A DNA stretch of 35,817 nt, taken from contig NZ_NKJE01000028.1 of assembly GCF_002256285.1 (NCBI RefSeq), forward strand, positions 1 to 35,817. The letters run 5' to 3'. The notes beneath the pieces were generated by a model. It was given only the letters and a program-made list of their open reading frames with translations, was not told where the DNA came from and ran no database searches. Source of the stretch: Flavobacterium sp. BFFFF1. Its GTDB lineage: Bacteria; Bacteroidota; Bacteroidia; Flavobacteriales; Flavobacteriaceae. The translations under genes were made by a program, and so were the position numbers. This document shows, one piece after another, positions 7,187-15,186 of the stretch. Within the stretch, counting starts at the first letter, position 1. Every line of letters begins with the position of its first letter.

Positions 7187-8020
7187 ATGTCAAATGTCTA
7201 CTTAGGGTATCATTTTACCATTGAACCAAAGGAATTGGGTGCTGAAATATTAGTTGCGGAGTTGGGTGAAAAACCCTTTGAGAGCTTCGTCGAGACGGAT
7301 TTTGGCGTTACCGCTTATGTTCAGAAACAACTTTGGACTGACGACATCCTTGATGGTATTTATTTGCTGAGTTCTCCCGAGTTTACGGTTTCCTACACCG
7401 TCGAAGAAATTGAACAGGTAAATTGGAATGAAGAATGGGAAAAAAATTTCGAACCGATTGATGTCGACGGAAAATGCCACGTACGTGCGCCGTTTCACCC
7501 GAGAACACAAGCGGAATTTGACATTGTGATTGAGCCAAAGATGAGTTTTGGTACCGGGCATCATGAGACAACACACATGATGATTCAGCATTTACTCGAA
7601 ATGGATGTCAGCGGCTTAAAGACACTTGACATGGGCTGTGGTACTGCTATACTTGCCATTTTAGCAGAAATGAAAGGTGCTTCCCCTATTGATGCCATTG
7701 ACATTGACAATTGGTGTTACCTTAATTCAATAGAAAATGCTGAGCGAAACAATTGTAAACACATTACAGTGTATGAAGGCGATGCAGCATTGCTTGAAGG
7801 CAAAAATTACGATCTGATTATCGCCAATATTAACCGTAACATTTTATTGAATGATATGCAGGCTTATGCAAACTGTCTTAATAAGAACGGATTATTGCTG
7901 CTGAGTGGTTTCTACGAAGAAGACATTACTGCGATTGATGCGTGTTGTTCCGAGAAAGGCTTAACTTTTTTAAAGAAATTCCAGAGAAACAATTGGGTCT
8001 CGCTAAAATATTCGAATTAA
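7187..8020 (+). CDS. prmA: Ribosomal protein L11 methyltransferase
   Basis: PrmA is a cytoplasmic SAM-dependent methyltransferase that trimethylates lysines and the N-terminus of ribosomal protein L11. The 277-residue product has an N-terminal substrate-recognition domain (1-75), the QVNWNEEWEKNFEPI linker motif (77-91), PKMSFGTGHHETT (117-129), the SAM-binding LDMGCGTAILAI (147-158), the acidic DIDNWCYLNSIENAERN (172-188) and the catalytic-loop ANINRNILL (213-221). The start MSNVYLGYHF is chosen because it is the usual PrmA N-terminus and lies just downstream of a -7 box. Its TAA overlaps the clpS ATG in TAATG, implying translational coupling. Confidence 0.97.
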   Translation: MSNVYLGYHFTIEPKELGAEILVAELGEKPFESFVETDFGVTAYVQKQLWTDDILDGIYLLSSPEFTVSYTVEEIEQVNWNEEWEKNFEPIDVDGKCHVRAPFHPRTQAEFDIVIEPKMSFGTGHHETTHMMIQHLLEMDVSGLKTLDMGCGTAILAILAEMKGASPIDAIDIDNWCYLNSIENAERNNCKHITVYEGDAALLEGKNYDLIIANINRNILLNDMQAYANCLNKNGLLLLSGFYEEDITAIDACCSEKGLTFLKKFQRNNWVSLKYSN

Positions 8021-8295
8021 TGGACACGATTGAAAAAGTTTTAGAGGAAGTACTGACCATGGACTCCATTGGGAACAGTAATGAGATTGTGCTATATAAT
8101 GATGATGTGAATACGTTTGATCACGTTATCGAAACGTTAGTAAGGGTTTGCAACCACACGTCAGAACAGGCAGAACAATGCGCGCTTATTGTCCACTACA
8201 AAGGAAAATGTACGGTGAAAACGGGTTTGTTAGATGAACTTAAGCCACAGTGCTCACTGTTACTTGAAGCCGGTTTAAGCGCAGAGATTGTGTAA
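8020..8295 (+). CDS. clpS: ATP-dependent Clp protease adaptor ClpS
   Basis: ClpS delivers N-degron substrates to ClpAP/ClpCP. The 91-residue product contains the core VLYNDDVNTFDHVIETL (24-40), with the Asn27-Asp28-Asp29 and His59 positions that match the N-degron pocket residues of E. coli ClpS (spacing Asp to His of 31), and VHYKGKCTVKTG (58-69) for ClpA docking. The ATG at 8020 overlaps the prmA stop. A longer in-frame start at 7942 would lie within prmA and is not used. A strong terminator follows at once. Confidence 0.96.
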   Translation: MDTIEKVLEEVLTMDSIGNSNEIVLYNDDVNTFDHVIETLVRVCNHTSEQAEQCALIVHYKGKCTVKTGLLDELKPQCSLLLEAGLSAEIV

Positions 8296-8331
8296 AAAAA
8301 ATCCCTTAGCGTTCGCTAAGGGATTTTTTTT
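8294..8331. terminator. Bidirectional Rho-independent terminator between clpS and the convergent lipoprotein gene
   Basis: ATCCCTTAGC-GTTC-GCTAAGGGAT is a perfect stem with a tetraloop, flanked by A7-8 on the left and T8 on the right, so it can terminate transcription from both strands. The lipoprotein stop codon overlaps its right edge. Confidence 0.93.
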
Positions 8332-8782
8332 AATTTGTAGTAGCCTTTTTAAAATAGTACGTTACAGATGCCTCTGTTCCGCCAATCGTGGACGTTGCCT
8401 TAGTAGTCAGCTCAGATCCTGAAAGTTTGATTACTGTATAAGTATCTGCAAATTCTCCTCCTGTAATCGTGAGGTTTGTACTGTTGGTAAGCGCCCACGT
8501 CGCTGCATCGTCCCCAACTTCTGTACAATTGTTTTGCGGATCCTTGTTAAAAACAATATTCCTGAAATTTCCACCTTGAACGAATTCTACGTAATCCTTA
8601 TCACATCCTACTTCGTTGTCCGCATACGTATCTGTGTTTGAAGCCCCGGCAATCGTAGTAACCGTTTTCGAAAGATTCCATTTGGCTACAATAGTTGGTG
8701 CTGGACCGGAATCACTGTCGCTGCTGCAACTCACCGCGGCTGTCATAACGAAAGCCAACGCTAATACTCTAAGTTTTTTCAT
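8330..8782 (-). CDS. Lipocalin-like lipoprotein
   Basis: A 150-residue lipoprotein. The signal MKKLRVLALAFVMTAAVSC ends in a lipobox cysteine (C19) followed by SSDSDSG, a Ser/Asp-rich start that in Flavobacterium often marks surface export. The mature domain has the hallmarks of the small Bacteroidetes lipocalin-like family: IVAKWNLSKTV near the N-terminus, paired cysteines (GCDKDYVEF and NNCTEVG), TWALTNSTNLTI, TYTVIKLSGSELT and a terminal YYFKKA strand. Ligand and role are unknown. It is monocistronic and convergent with clpS. Confidence 0.85.
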   Translation of the reverse strand: MKKLRVLALAFVMTAAVSCSSDSDSGPAPTIVAKWNLSKTVTTIAGASNTDTYADNEVGCDKDYVEFVQGGNFRNIVFNKDPQNNCTEVGDDAATWALTNSTNLTITGGEFADTYTVIKLSGSELTTKATSTIGGTEASVTYYFKKATTN

Positions 8783-8969
8783 GAGATTTAATTTTTGTTA
8801 TGGGACGAATTTAAACATTCGTGGCGCTCTATCTGTTAAAATTATATTAAACATCATTATGAAATTCACATTTATTAATTTAACCAGTTAAATCCCGGAT
8901 TTATCGAAAAAGGGAAATTTATCCGTAATATAATTCCGATATACACAATATCTGAAGTCGATTTTACCA

Positions 8970-8990
8970 ATACATTACCTCAACAATACC
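8970..8990 (+). promoter_or_regulatory. Candidate operator, copy A (upstream of the five-repeat gene)
   Basis: Reads ATACATTACC, then T, then CAACAATACC. The copy upstream of susC (14964-14985) has A in place of T and one extra A near the end; otherwise it is the same. The element looks like two direct half-sites, ACATTACC and ACAATA(A)CC, about one helical turn apart. Binding by the neighbouring regulator is inference. Confidence 0.55.
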
Positions 8991-9036
8991 GCTTCTGAAA
9001 GAAAAAACCGACAGTGCCATAAAGTCCGTTGCGAGA

Positions 9037-9048
9037 ATACATTACCAA
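9037..9048 (+). promoter_or_regulatory. Isolated half-site ATACATTACCAA
   Basis: Repeats the first half (ATACATTACC) of the element at 8970-8990, 67 bp further downstream in the same intergenic region. The second half-site is absent here. Confidence 0.4.
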
Positions 9049-9139
9049 GTTTCATTGGGATTTTGCCAACATTTTCGAACCTTTCTATTGTATAGTTTTT
9101 ATATAATGTCCATCTGCACCAACTACAACGTATTCGTAA

Positions 9140-9147
9140 TACATTTG
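9140..9147 (+). promoter_or_regulatory. -7 box TACATTTG of the five-repeat gene
   Basis: A perfect TAnnTTTG match, 26 bp before the ATG at 9174. No TTG lies at 17-23 bp upstream, as is common for activator-dependent promoters. Confidence 0.5.
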
Positions 9148-9173
9148 GTATTGAACAAAAAAACAAACTTTTT

Positions 9174-12005
9174 ATGAAAAAAATTACAATATCAATTTTC
9201 CTGATGTTATTTTCATTGGGATATGCACAAGAACCGGCTTCTCCAGCCAGTGATCCTGTGCTTCCGCAAACTGACGTCATTTCGATGTTCAGTAATACCT
9301 ACACAAATGTTCCGGTTGATACCTGGCAGACCTCGTGGTCAGCAGCAACGGTTTCTGACGTTCAAGTGGCCGGCAACGATGTAAAAAAGTATACTGGGTT
9401 AAGTTTCGTTGGCATCGAAACTGTTGCGAACCAGATTGACATCACAAACATGACCTATTTTAATGTGGATGTTTGGTCTCCTGACTTCAGTATTTTTAAA
9501 GTGAAGCTAGTAGATTTTGGTGCAGATGCGGCTTTCGGAGGCGGAGATGACCGCGAACATGAAATCACTTTCAACGCGCCTGCCCAAAGCCAATGGATAC
9601 ATTACCACATTGCACTTTCTGATTTTGAAAACCTTACTACAAGGCAACACATCGCACAATTAATTTTTGTTGGTGGCGGTGGCACTGTATTTATGGACAA
9701 TGTTTATTTCAGCAATGAAACAACAACTCCTGTAGTTACCGATCCGGTCACTGCGGCCCCGGATCCCACTGTAGCAGAAGCCAATGTGATTTCGATGTTC
9801 AGCAACGCTTATACAAATGTAACGGTAGATACCTGGCGTACGAGCTGGTCGGATGCGACACTAACCGACGTACAGGTAGCAGGAAACGACGTTAAGAAAT
9901 ACACCGGACTCAATTTCGTAGGTATTGAAACCGTAGCGCAGCAACTGGACATTACCAGTATGACCCACTTTAATGTTGATGTCTGGTCTCCAAATTTCAC
10001 CGTTTTCAAAGTAAAACTGGTTGACTTCGGAGCCGATGGTGCTTTTGGCGGTGGCGACGACGTAGAACATGAACTTACCTTCACCCCTGCGACAAACCAG
10101 TGGGTTACGCTACACATCCCAATTGCCGATTTTACTAACCTTACTACAAAGCAGCACATCGCACAACTAATTTTTGTAGGCGGCGGCGCTAAAGTATACG
10201 TGGATAACGTGTATTTCAGTAACGAAACGGTGATTCCTCCGGTAACAGACCCTGTAGTCGCTGCACCAGATCCAGTACTTCCTCAAGCACAGGTAATGTC
10301 AATGTTCAGCAATGTCTATACTAACGTTCCGGTTGATACCTGGCAGACTTCATGGTCTTCAGCAACAGTGGAAGACGTGCAGGTGGCAGGAAACGACACC
10401 AAAAAATACACATCCCTTGTTTTCGTAGGCGTTGAAACTGTAGCACAACAATTGGACATCACACAAATGAGCCATTTCAATGTCGACGTGTGGTCACCGG
10501 ATTTTACAGTATTTAAAGTGAAATTAGTCGATTTTGGTGCTGATGGTGCTTTCGGAGGCGGCGACGATGTGGAACACGAACTCACTTTCACCCCTGCACA
10601 AAATGAATGGGTAACTTTACACATTCCAATGTCAGAATTCGTTAATCTTACTACAAGACAACACATTGCCCAGCTTATTTTCGCAAGCAGCAATGCCAAA
10701 GTGTATGTTGACAACGTTTATTTCAGCGACGAAGACGTCACTCCTCCGGTTACAGATCCATTGGTTGCGGCTCCAGACCCAACGCTTCCTCAGGCACAGG
10801 TACTTTCGATGTTCAGTAATGTATACACGAACGTTCCTGTAGATACCTGGCAAACGGTGTGGTCAAATGCCACTGTTGAAGATGTTCAGGTTGCTGGAAA
10901 TGATACTAAAAAATACACCGGACTTAACTTCGTCGGTATTGAAACGGTAGCAAACCAACTCGACATCACTGGAATGACGTACTTCAATGTAAACGTCTGG
11001 TCTCCTGATTTTTCAATTTTCAAGATCAAACTAGTTGATTTTGGTGCTGACGGTGCATTTGGCGGCGGTGATGACGTAGAACATGAATTAATTTACTCAA
11101 ACCCTGCACAAGGCCAATGGATCACTTATCATATTCCGTTATCAGAATTTGAAAACCTGACTACAAGACAACATATTGCACAGCTGATTTTTGCAAGTAG
11201 CGGCGCTAAAGTTTATGTGGACAACGTGTATTTCAGCAATGAATCAGTAGTTCCTGTGCCAACAGATCCTGTTGTTGCTGCTCCGGACCCAACACTTCCT
11301 GCAGCACAGGTAATGTCAATGTTCAGCAACGTTTACACGAACGTTCCGGTTGACACCTGGCAGACAAGTTGGTCAGCAGCAGTCCTGACTGACGTACAAG
11401 TGGCCGGAAATGATACTAAAAAATACACAGGACTCAATTTTGTAGGGATTGAAACTGTGGCCCAGCAAATGGATATTACATCGATGACACATTTCAACGT
11501 TGATGTTTGGTCTCCTAACTTTAGCGTATTTAAAGTGAAATTGGTAGACTTCGGTGCCGATGCCGCTTTTGGTGGTGGCGATGACGTAGAGCATGAATTG
11601 ACGTTTACGCCAACTCAAAATGAGTGGGTTACTTTACACCTTCCTATCGCTGACTTTGTAAACCTGACTACAAAACAGCATATTGCACAGCTTATTTTTG
11701 CCAGCTCAGGCTCAAAAGTTTACGTGGATAACGTGTATTTCAGCACAGATAACCTAAATGTTGGCAATCCGGCTGCTGTTAAAATAGCTATGTTCCCTAA
11801 CCCTGCGACAAACAATGTTCAGTTTACAGCACCTGAGAATATTGCTGCCATTAGTGTATTCAGCACTTTAGGACAAAAGGTTATTGAGGCTGCTCCGAAT
11901 GCCACAAACGCTTCAATCGATACCAGCGCACTTAGTGCCGGTGTGTATATCGTGAACCTGACGGTCGGCGAGAAAACATCCTCTCAAAAACTGGTTATCA
12001 AATAA
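9174..12005 (+). CDS. T9SS-sorted protein of five tandem carbohydrate-binding-like repeats
   Basis: A 943-residue protein: signal peptide 1-19 (ending GYAQ), then five repeats of 169-170 residues starting near residues 36, 206, 375, 544 and 714. Each repeat contains SMFSN.YTNVPVDTW, DVQVAGND.KKYTGL, FNVDVWSP, KVKLVDFGADGAFGGGDD, HIAQLIF and VYVDNVYFSNE. Repeats are joined by TDPVVAAPDPTLP-type linkers. Residues 869-943 form a T9SS type A sorting domain (MFPNPATNN, LGQKV, LSAGVYIVNL, SSQKLVIK), so it should cross the outer membrane and be anchored or released. The repeat resembles beta-sandwich domains attached to Bacteroidetes GH16 enzymes, but no catalytic domain is present, which suggests a multivalent glucan binder. 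The substrate is inferred from the adjacent GH16/GH3 locus. A terminator follows at once. Confidence 0.93.
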   Translation: MKKITISIFLMLFSLGYAQEPASPASDPVLPQTDVISMFSNTYTNVPVDTWQTSWSAATVSDVQVAGNDVKKYTGLSFVGIETVANQIDITNMTYFNVDVWSPDFSIFKVKLVDFGADAAFGGGDDREHEITFNAPAQSQWIHYHIALSDFENLTTRQHIAQLIFVGGGGTVFMDNVYFSNETTTPVVTDPVTAAPDPTVAEANVISMFSNAYTNVTVDTWRTSWSDATLTDVQVAGNDVKKYTGLNFVGIETVAQQLDITSMTHFNVDVWSPNFTVFKVKLVDFGADGAFGGGDDVEHELTFTPATNQWVTLHIPIADFTNLTTKQHIAQLIFVGGGAKVYVDNVYFSNETVIPPVTDPVVAAPDPVLPQAQVMSMFSNVYTNVPVDTWQTSWSSATVEDVQVAGNDTKKYTSLVFVGVETVAQQLDITQMSHFNVDVWSPDFTVFKVKLVDFGADGAFGGGDDVEHELTFTPAQNEWVTLHIPMSEFVNLTTRQHIAQLIFASSNAKVYVDNVYFSDEDVTPPVTDPLVAAPDPTLPQAQVLSMFSNVYTNVPVDTWQTVWSNATVEDVQVAGNDTKKYTGLNFVGIETVANQLDITGMTYFNVNVWSPDFSIFKIKLVDFGADGAFGGGDDVEHELIYSNPAQGQWITYHIPLSEFENLTTRQHIAQLIFASSGAKVYVDNVYFSNESVVPVPTDPVVAAPDPTLPAAQVMSMFSNVYTNVPVDTWQTSWSAAVLTDVQVAGNDTKKYTGLNFVGIETVAQQMDITSMTHFNVDVWSPNFSVFKVKLVDFGADAAFGGGDDVEHELTFTPTQNEWVTLHLPIADFVNLTTKQHIAQLIFASSGSKVYVDNVYFSTDNLNVGNPAAVKIAMFPNPATNNVQFTAPENIAAISVFSTLGQKVIEAAPNATNASIDTSALSAGVYIVNLTVGEKTSSQKLVIK
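9279..11747 (+). repeat. Five in-frame tandem repeats of about 507-510 bp
   Basis: Repeat starts at 9279, 9789, 10296, 10803 and 11313. The encoded repeats are nearly identical, yet codons differ at many third positions. For example, the DFGADGAFGGGDD stretch is spelled differently in all five copies. This argues for old duplications held by selection on the protein, not recent expansion. Confidence 0.9.
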
Positions 12006-12020
12006 TAACACATTAACTAT

Positions 12021-12053
12021 AAAAAGCACGAACTTGTTTCGTGCTTTTTTTTT
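12021..12053 (+). terminator. Rho-independent terminator after the five-repeat gene
   Basis: AAAAAGCACGAA and TTCGTGCTTTTT form a stem around a short CTTG loop, followed by more T residues. It separates the repeat gene from the regulator gene, which begins 45 bp later. Confidence 0.9.
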
Positions 12054-12097
12054 ACACAAATTTTACGCTGCTGAAAAGATTTCTTTACTTTTATCCG

Positions 12098-14935
12098 ATG
12101 TTGAACCAAACTTCCCAAAAATACTGCTCCTTGCTTAGATTATCTTTGCTGATACTACTGTGCAGCACCCGGTTGTTGCTTGCCCAGGATTTGCCACCTA
12201 TTTTAAAATACAGTCCCTCAGTCTACGAAGCGGGCAATCAAAACTGGATGATTTCACAAGATCGGAATCATTATATCTACGCAGCCAATAATGAAGGATT
12301 GCTGGAATACAACGGTACTGACTGGACCTTGTACCCCACTCCAAATGAGACCATCATGCGCTCCGTTAAAGTGATTGGAGACAGGATTTACACAGGTTGC
12401 TACATGGAGTTTGGATTCTGGAAAAAGCAAAAAAACGGCAGACTGAAATATAATTCGCTTAGTAAAAAGATTGCGTCTGAAATACTTGCCGACGAGCAAT
12501 TTTGGAACATCCTGCAATACGACCAATGGATCATTTTCCAATCGCTGAACCGCATCTATATCTATGATTCAAAAACAGGGGGATTCAACATCATAAAGCC
12601 AAAAAATCTTATTGGCAAAGCATTCAGCGCAAACCATTCCATTTATTATCAGTCGCTGAATGACGGTCTCTATGAGATTGAAAATGGCCGCAGTATACTG
12701 GTTTCCGATAACCCGATTCTGGTAAAAAACAAAATCGTAGGATTGGTTTCGGATAGTGAAGGACTGATCGCGCAGACACAATACAACGGCTTTTTTAAAA
12801 TCCAGAATGGTGTCGCAACGAAATGGACAACGGAAGCCGACGACGCGTTAAGCCAAAGCAGCGTATACAGCACACAATGGTTAAGTGATGGTGGATTTGC
12901 ACTGGGATGCGTTTCCAATGGCGTATTCATATTGTCAAAGGAAGGAAAGATAAGATACCACCTCACACAGACGAAAGGCCTGAGTAACAACACCGCCTTG
13001 TCACTATATGAAGATCATGACCACAACCTTTGGATTGGGTTGGACAATGGTATAAACTGCGTCAACCTGCAGTCACCAGTTAAGAGTTTTACCGATGATA
13101 CCGGCGTGCTGGGTACTGTCTATGCCTCAATTTTATACCAGGATATCTTATATATCGGTACCAATCAAGGATTGTTTTACAAAAATTGCAATTCAAACGA
13201 CACCTATCAATTTATCAACGGTACCAAAGGGCAGGTTTGGTCCTTATTCGAATATGAAGGTACTTTATTCTGCGGTCACGACATGGGAACTTATATCGTT
13301 CGGGGAAACAACGCAACGATGGTCTTTTCAGCGTCAGGAACGTGGAGATTCGAAACCGCACCCGGAAGACGTGATCTTTTGCTGCAGGGGAATTACTATG
13401 GTATCTCCGTACTACAGCAAGTCAATGGCAGTTGGTCTTTCAGGAATCGCATTAGTGGTTACGATTTTTCGGCGAAGTATTTTGAACTCACTTCCAGGAA
13501 AGACATCTTGATCAGCCACGAATACAAGGGCATTTTCCGAATGCATGTCGACTCAGATTACCGAAAAGGCTCCGGACTTAAGACCTATTCCACGCCTACG
13601 AAAGGCAAAAACGCAGGCCTTGTAAAGTTCAACGGACGTATTTATTATGCCTATAAAGACGGCGTATTCAGGCTCGACGAAAAGTCAGGCAATTTTGTAA
13701 AAGATGGTTTTCTAAGCAACATATTCGAAAAAGACGAATATACCTCGGGCAATCTTATCGTTGACAATTCCAACAAACTCTGGCTGTTTACCAAAAATTA
13801 CATCAACTATTTTTCACCGGGAAAATTGAGTGCGGGACTGAAGCAAAATGTCATTCCTATTCCGGCCTCGCTTACCAATTCGATGTTGGGATATGAAAAC
13901 ATCAGCAGGATAAGCGGTTCCAATTATCTAATCGGCACTACCGATGGGTATTACACATTAAATATTGACGACTTTGGTGTGAGCAATTACAAAATCATCA
14001 TTACCGGAATCGCTACAAATAAATTAAACGAGGCGCCGAACTACATCGACATCGACAAGGGTAGCGATATCCGTTACAGCGACAATAACATCTCTTTTAC
14101 GTATACAGTACCGGAATTCAACAAGTACATCAATGCTGAATACGAATACCTTTTAGAAGGCTTGCAGGACCAATGGAGCACGCTGTCGTCAAAATCGACG
14201 ATAAATTTTAAAAACCTTGGTGCCGGAACTTACACGTTTAAAGTCCGCGCGAAAATTGGAAACTCTTATTCCGAAAATGTAGCACAATATCAATTTACAA
14301 TACTAAAACCTTGGTACGCCACTAATTTCGCGATCATCGTCTATGTGGTTCTAATTATGATTATGGGACATTTCATCAATAAATCGTATAAGAATTTCTA
14401 TCAAAAACAAAAAGAAAAACTGATCGAGGAAAATAACCTGTTGCTGGAAATCAAGGAATTGGAAAATGAACAGCAGTTGATGAAAATCAGGAATGAACAA
14501 CTAACCATGGACGTCGACAGTAAAAACCGGGAGCTCGCCGCGTCAACCATGAGCCTGATACAGAAAAATGAGTTGTTAACTTTGATTAAGGATGACCTGA
14601 AGAAAACTACGGATGACCCAAATAACCGAAGTATCAAGTCCGTGATTACCACCATTAACAAGAACATTAACGAAGAGGACACCTGGAATGCTTTCAAAGA
14701 AGCTTTCAATAATGCCGATAAAGACTTTCTGAAGAAAATAAAACAGGCACACCCTGCGCTGACTCCAAACGATTTAAGGCTCTGTGCTTACCTTCGCCTG
14801 AACCTCTCCTCCAAGGAAATTGCTCCGTTACTGAACATTTCAGTACGCAGTGTCGAGATAAAGCGATATCGTTTGCGGAAGAAAATGGATCTGGAGCACG
14901 AACAAGGGCTTGTCGAATACATTTTATCGATATAG
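12098..14935 (+). CDS. Transmembrane triple-tyrosine / LuxR-type HTH regulator
   Basis: A 945-residue protein from the ATG at 12098 (MLNQTSQKYC; signal-anchor segment LLRLSLLILLCSTRLLLAQ). An earlier in-frame ATG at 12041 lies within the terminator's T tract and is not used. Residues about 40-640 form a periplasmic sensor with regulator-propeller motifs (NHYIYAANNEGLLEYNG, HNLWIGLDNGINCV). Residues about 660-735 are a Y_Y_Y domain (NNISFTYTVPEF, EYEYLLEG, AGTYTFKVRA). A membrane helix follows (about 742-760, FAIIVYVVLIMIMGHFI), then a cytoplasmic coiled coil and a C-terminal LuxR/GerE-like HTH (about 887-945; LTPNDLRLCAYLRLNLSSKEIA, SVRSVEIKRYRLRKKM). No histidine-kinase H-box, ATPase motifs or receiver domain is seen. 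It probably controls the adjoining sus genes and the five-repeat gene. Confidence 0.9.
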   Translation: MLNQTSQKYCSLLRLSLLILLCSTRLLLAQDLPPILKYSPSVYEAGNQNWMISQDRNHYIYAANNEGLLEYNGTDWTLYPTPNETIMRSVKVIGDRIYTGCYMEFGFWKKQKNGRLKYNSLSKKIASEILADEQFWNILQYDQWIIFQSLNRIYIYDSKTGGFNIIKPKNLIGKAFSANHSIYYQSLNDGLYEIENGRSILVSDNPILVKNKIVGLVSDSEGLIAQTQYNGFFKIQNGVATKWTTEADDALSQSSVYSTQWLSDGGFALGCVSNGVFILSKEGKIRYHLTQTKGLSNNTALSLYEDHDHNLWIGLDNGINCVNLQSPVKSFTDDTGVLGTVYASILYQDILYIGTNQGLFYKNCNSNDTYQFINGTKGQVWSLFEYEGTLFCGHDMGTYIVRGNNATMVFSASGTWRFETAPGRRDLLLQGNYYGISVLQQVNGSWSFRNRISGYDFSAKYFELTSRKDILISHEYKGIFRMHVDSDYRKGSGLKTYSTPTKGKNAGLVKFNGRIYYAYKDGVFRLDEKSGNFVKDGFLSNIFEKDEYTSGNLIVDNSNKLWLFTKNYINYFSPGKLSAGLKQNVIPIPASLTNSMLGYENISRISGSNYLIGTTDGYYTLNIDDFGVSNYKIIITGIATNKLNEAPNYIDIDKGSDIRYSDNNISFTYTVPEFNKYINAEYEYLLEGLQDQWSTLSSKSTINFKNLGAGTYTFKVRAKIGNSYSENVAQYQFTILKPWYATNFAIIVYVVLIMIMGHFINKSYKNFYQKQKEKLIEENNLLLEIKELENEQQLMKIRNEQLTMDVDSKNRELAASTMSLIQKNELLTLIKDDLKKTTDDPNNRSIKSVITTINKNINEEDTWNAFKEAFNNADKDFLKKIKQAHPALTPNDLRLCAYLRLNLSSKEIAPLLNISVRSVEIKRYRLRKKMDLEHEQGLVEYILSI

Positions 14936-14963
14936 TCAAACACAACATTTCTAAATTTCCCCT

Positions 14964-14985
14964 ATACATTACCACAACAATAACC
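14964..14985 (+). promoter_or_regulatory. Candidate operator, copy B (upstream of susC)
   Basis: Reads ATACATTACC, then A, then CAACAATAACC; it matches the element at 8970-8990 except for one substitution and one inserted A. It ends 45 bp before the -7 box at 15031, a suitable place for an activator. Confidence 0.55.
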
Positions 14986-15030
14986 TTGTAATAACACTAA
15001 AAGCAAGGAAATTTCTGCTCCGCGAAATTT

Positions 15031-15038
15031 TAGCTTTG
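15031..15038 (+). promoter_or_regulatory. -7 box TAGCTTTG of the susC operon
   Basis: A perfect TAnnTTTG match giving a leader of roughly 140 nt before the susC ATG at 15187. There is no -33 TTG at the usual spacing, consistent with activator dependence. Nothing recognisable as a riboswitch was found in the leader. Confidence 0.45.
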
Positions 15039-15186
15039 TTCTTAATTTTCTGTTAACATTGGGTTCGCATGACGAAATGGTAACGATGAAGGCCTTTTTT
15101 TACATTGTATGTTTTTTGTTGTGGCATTTTTTGGCAGATTAACACATTTCACCCATAATTTTATTCCAAACAAAAAAATATAAAAC

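Larger units (their letters stand above)
8783..9173. other. 391-bp regulatory region between the lipocalin-like gene and the five-repeat gene
   Basis: Holds the divergent upstream regions of both genes. It includes the direct-repeat element at 8970-8990, a further half-site at 9037-9048 and a -7 box at 9140-9147. No coding frame with a credible start was found. Confidence 0.6.

Noticed and set aside
15039..15186. Considered a riboswitch in the susC leader
   Set aside because: The ~140-nt leader is AU-rich and shows no conserved aptamer core or strong terminator/antiterminator pair.
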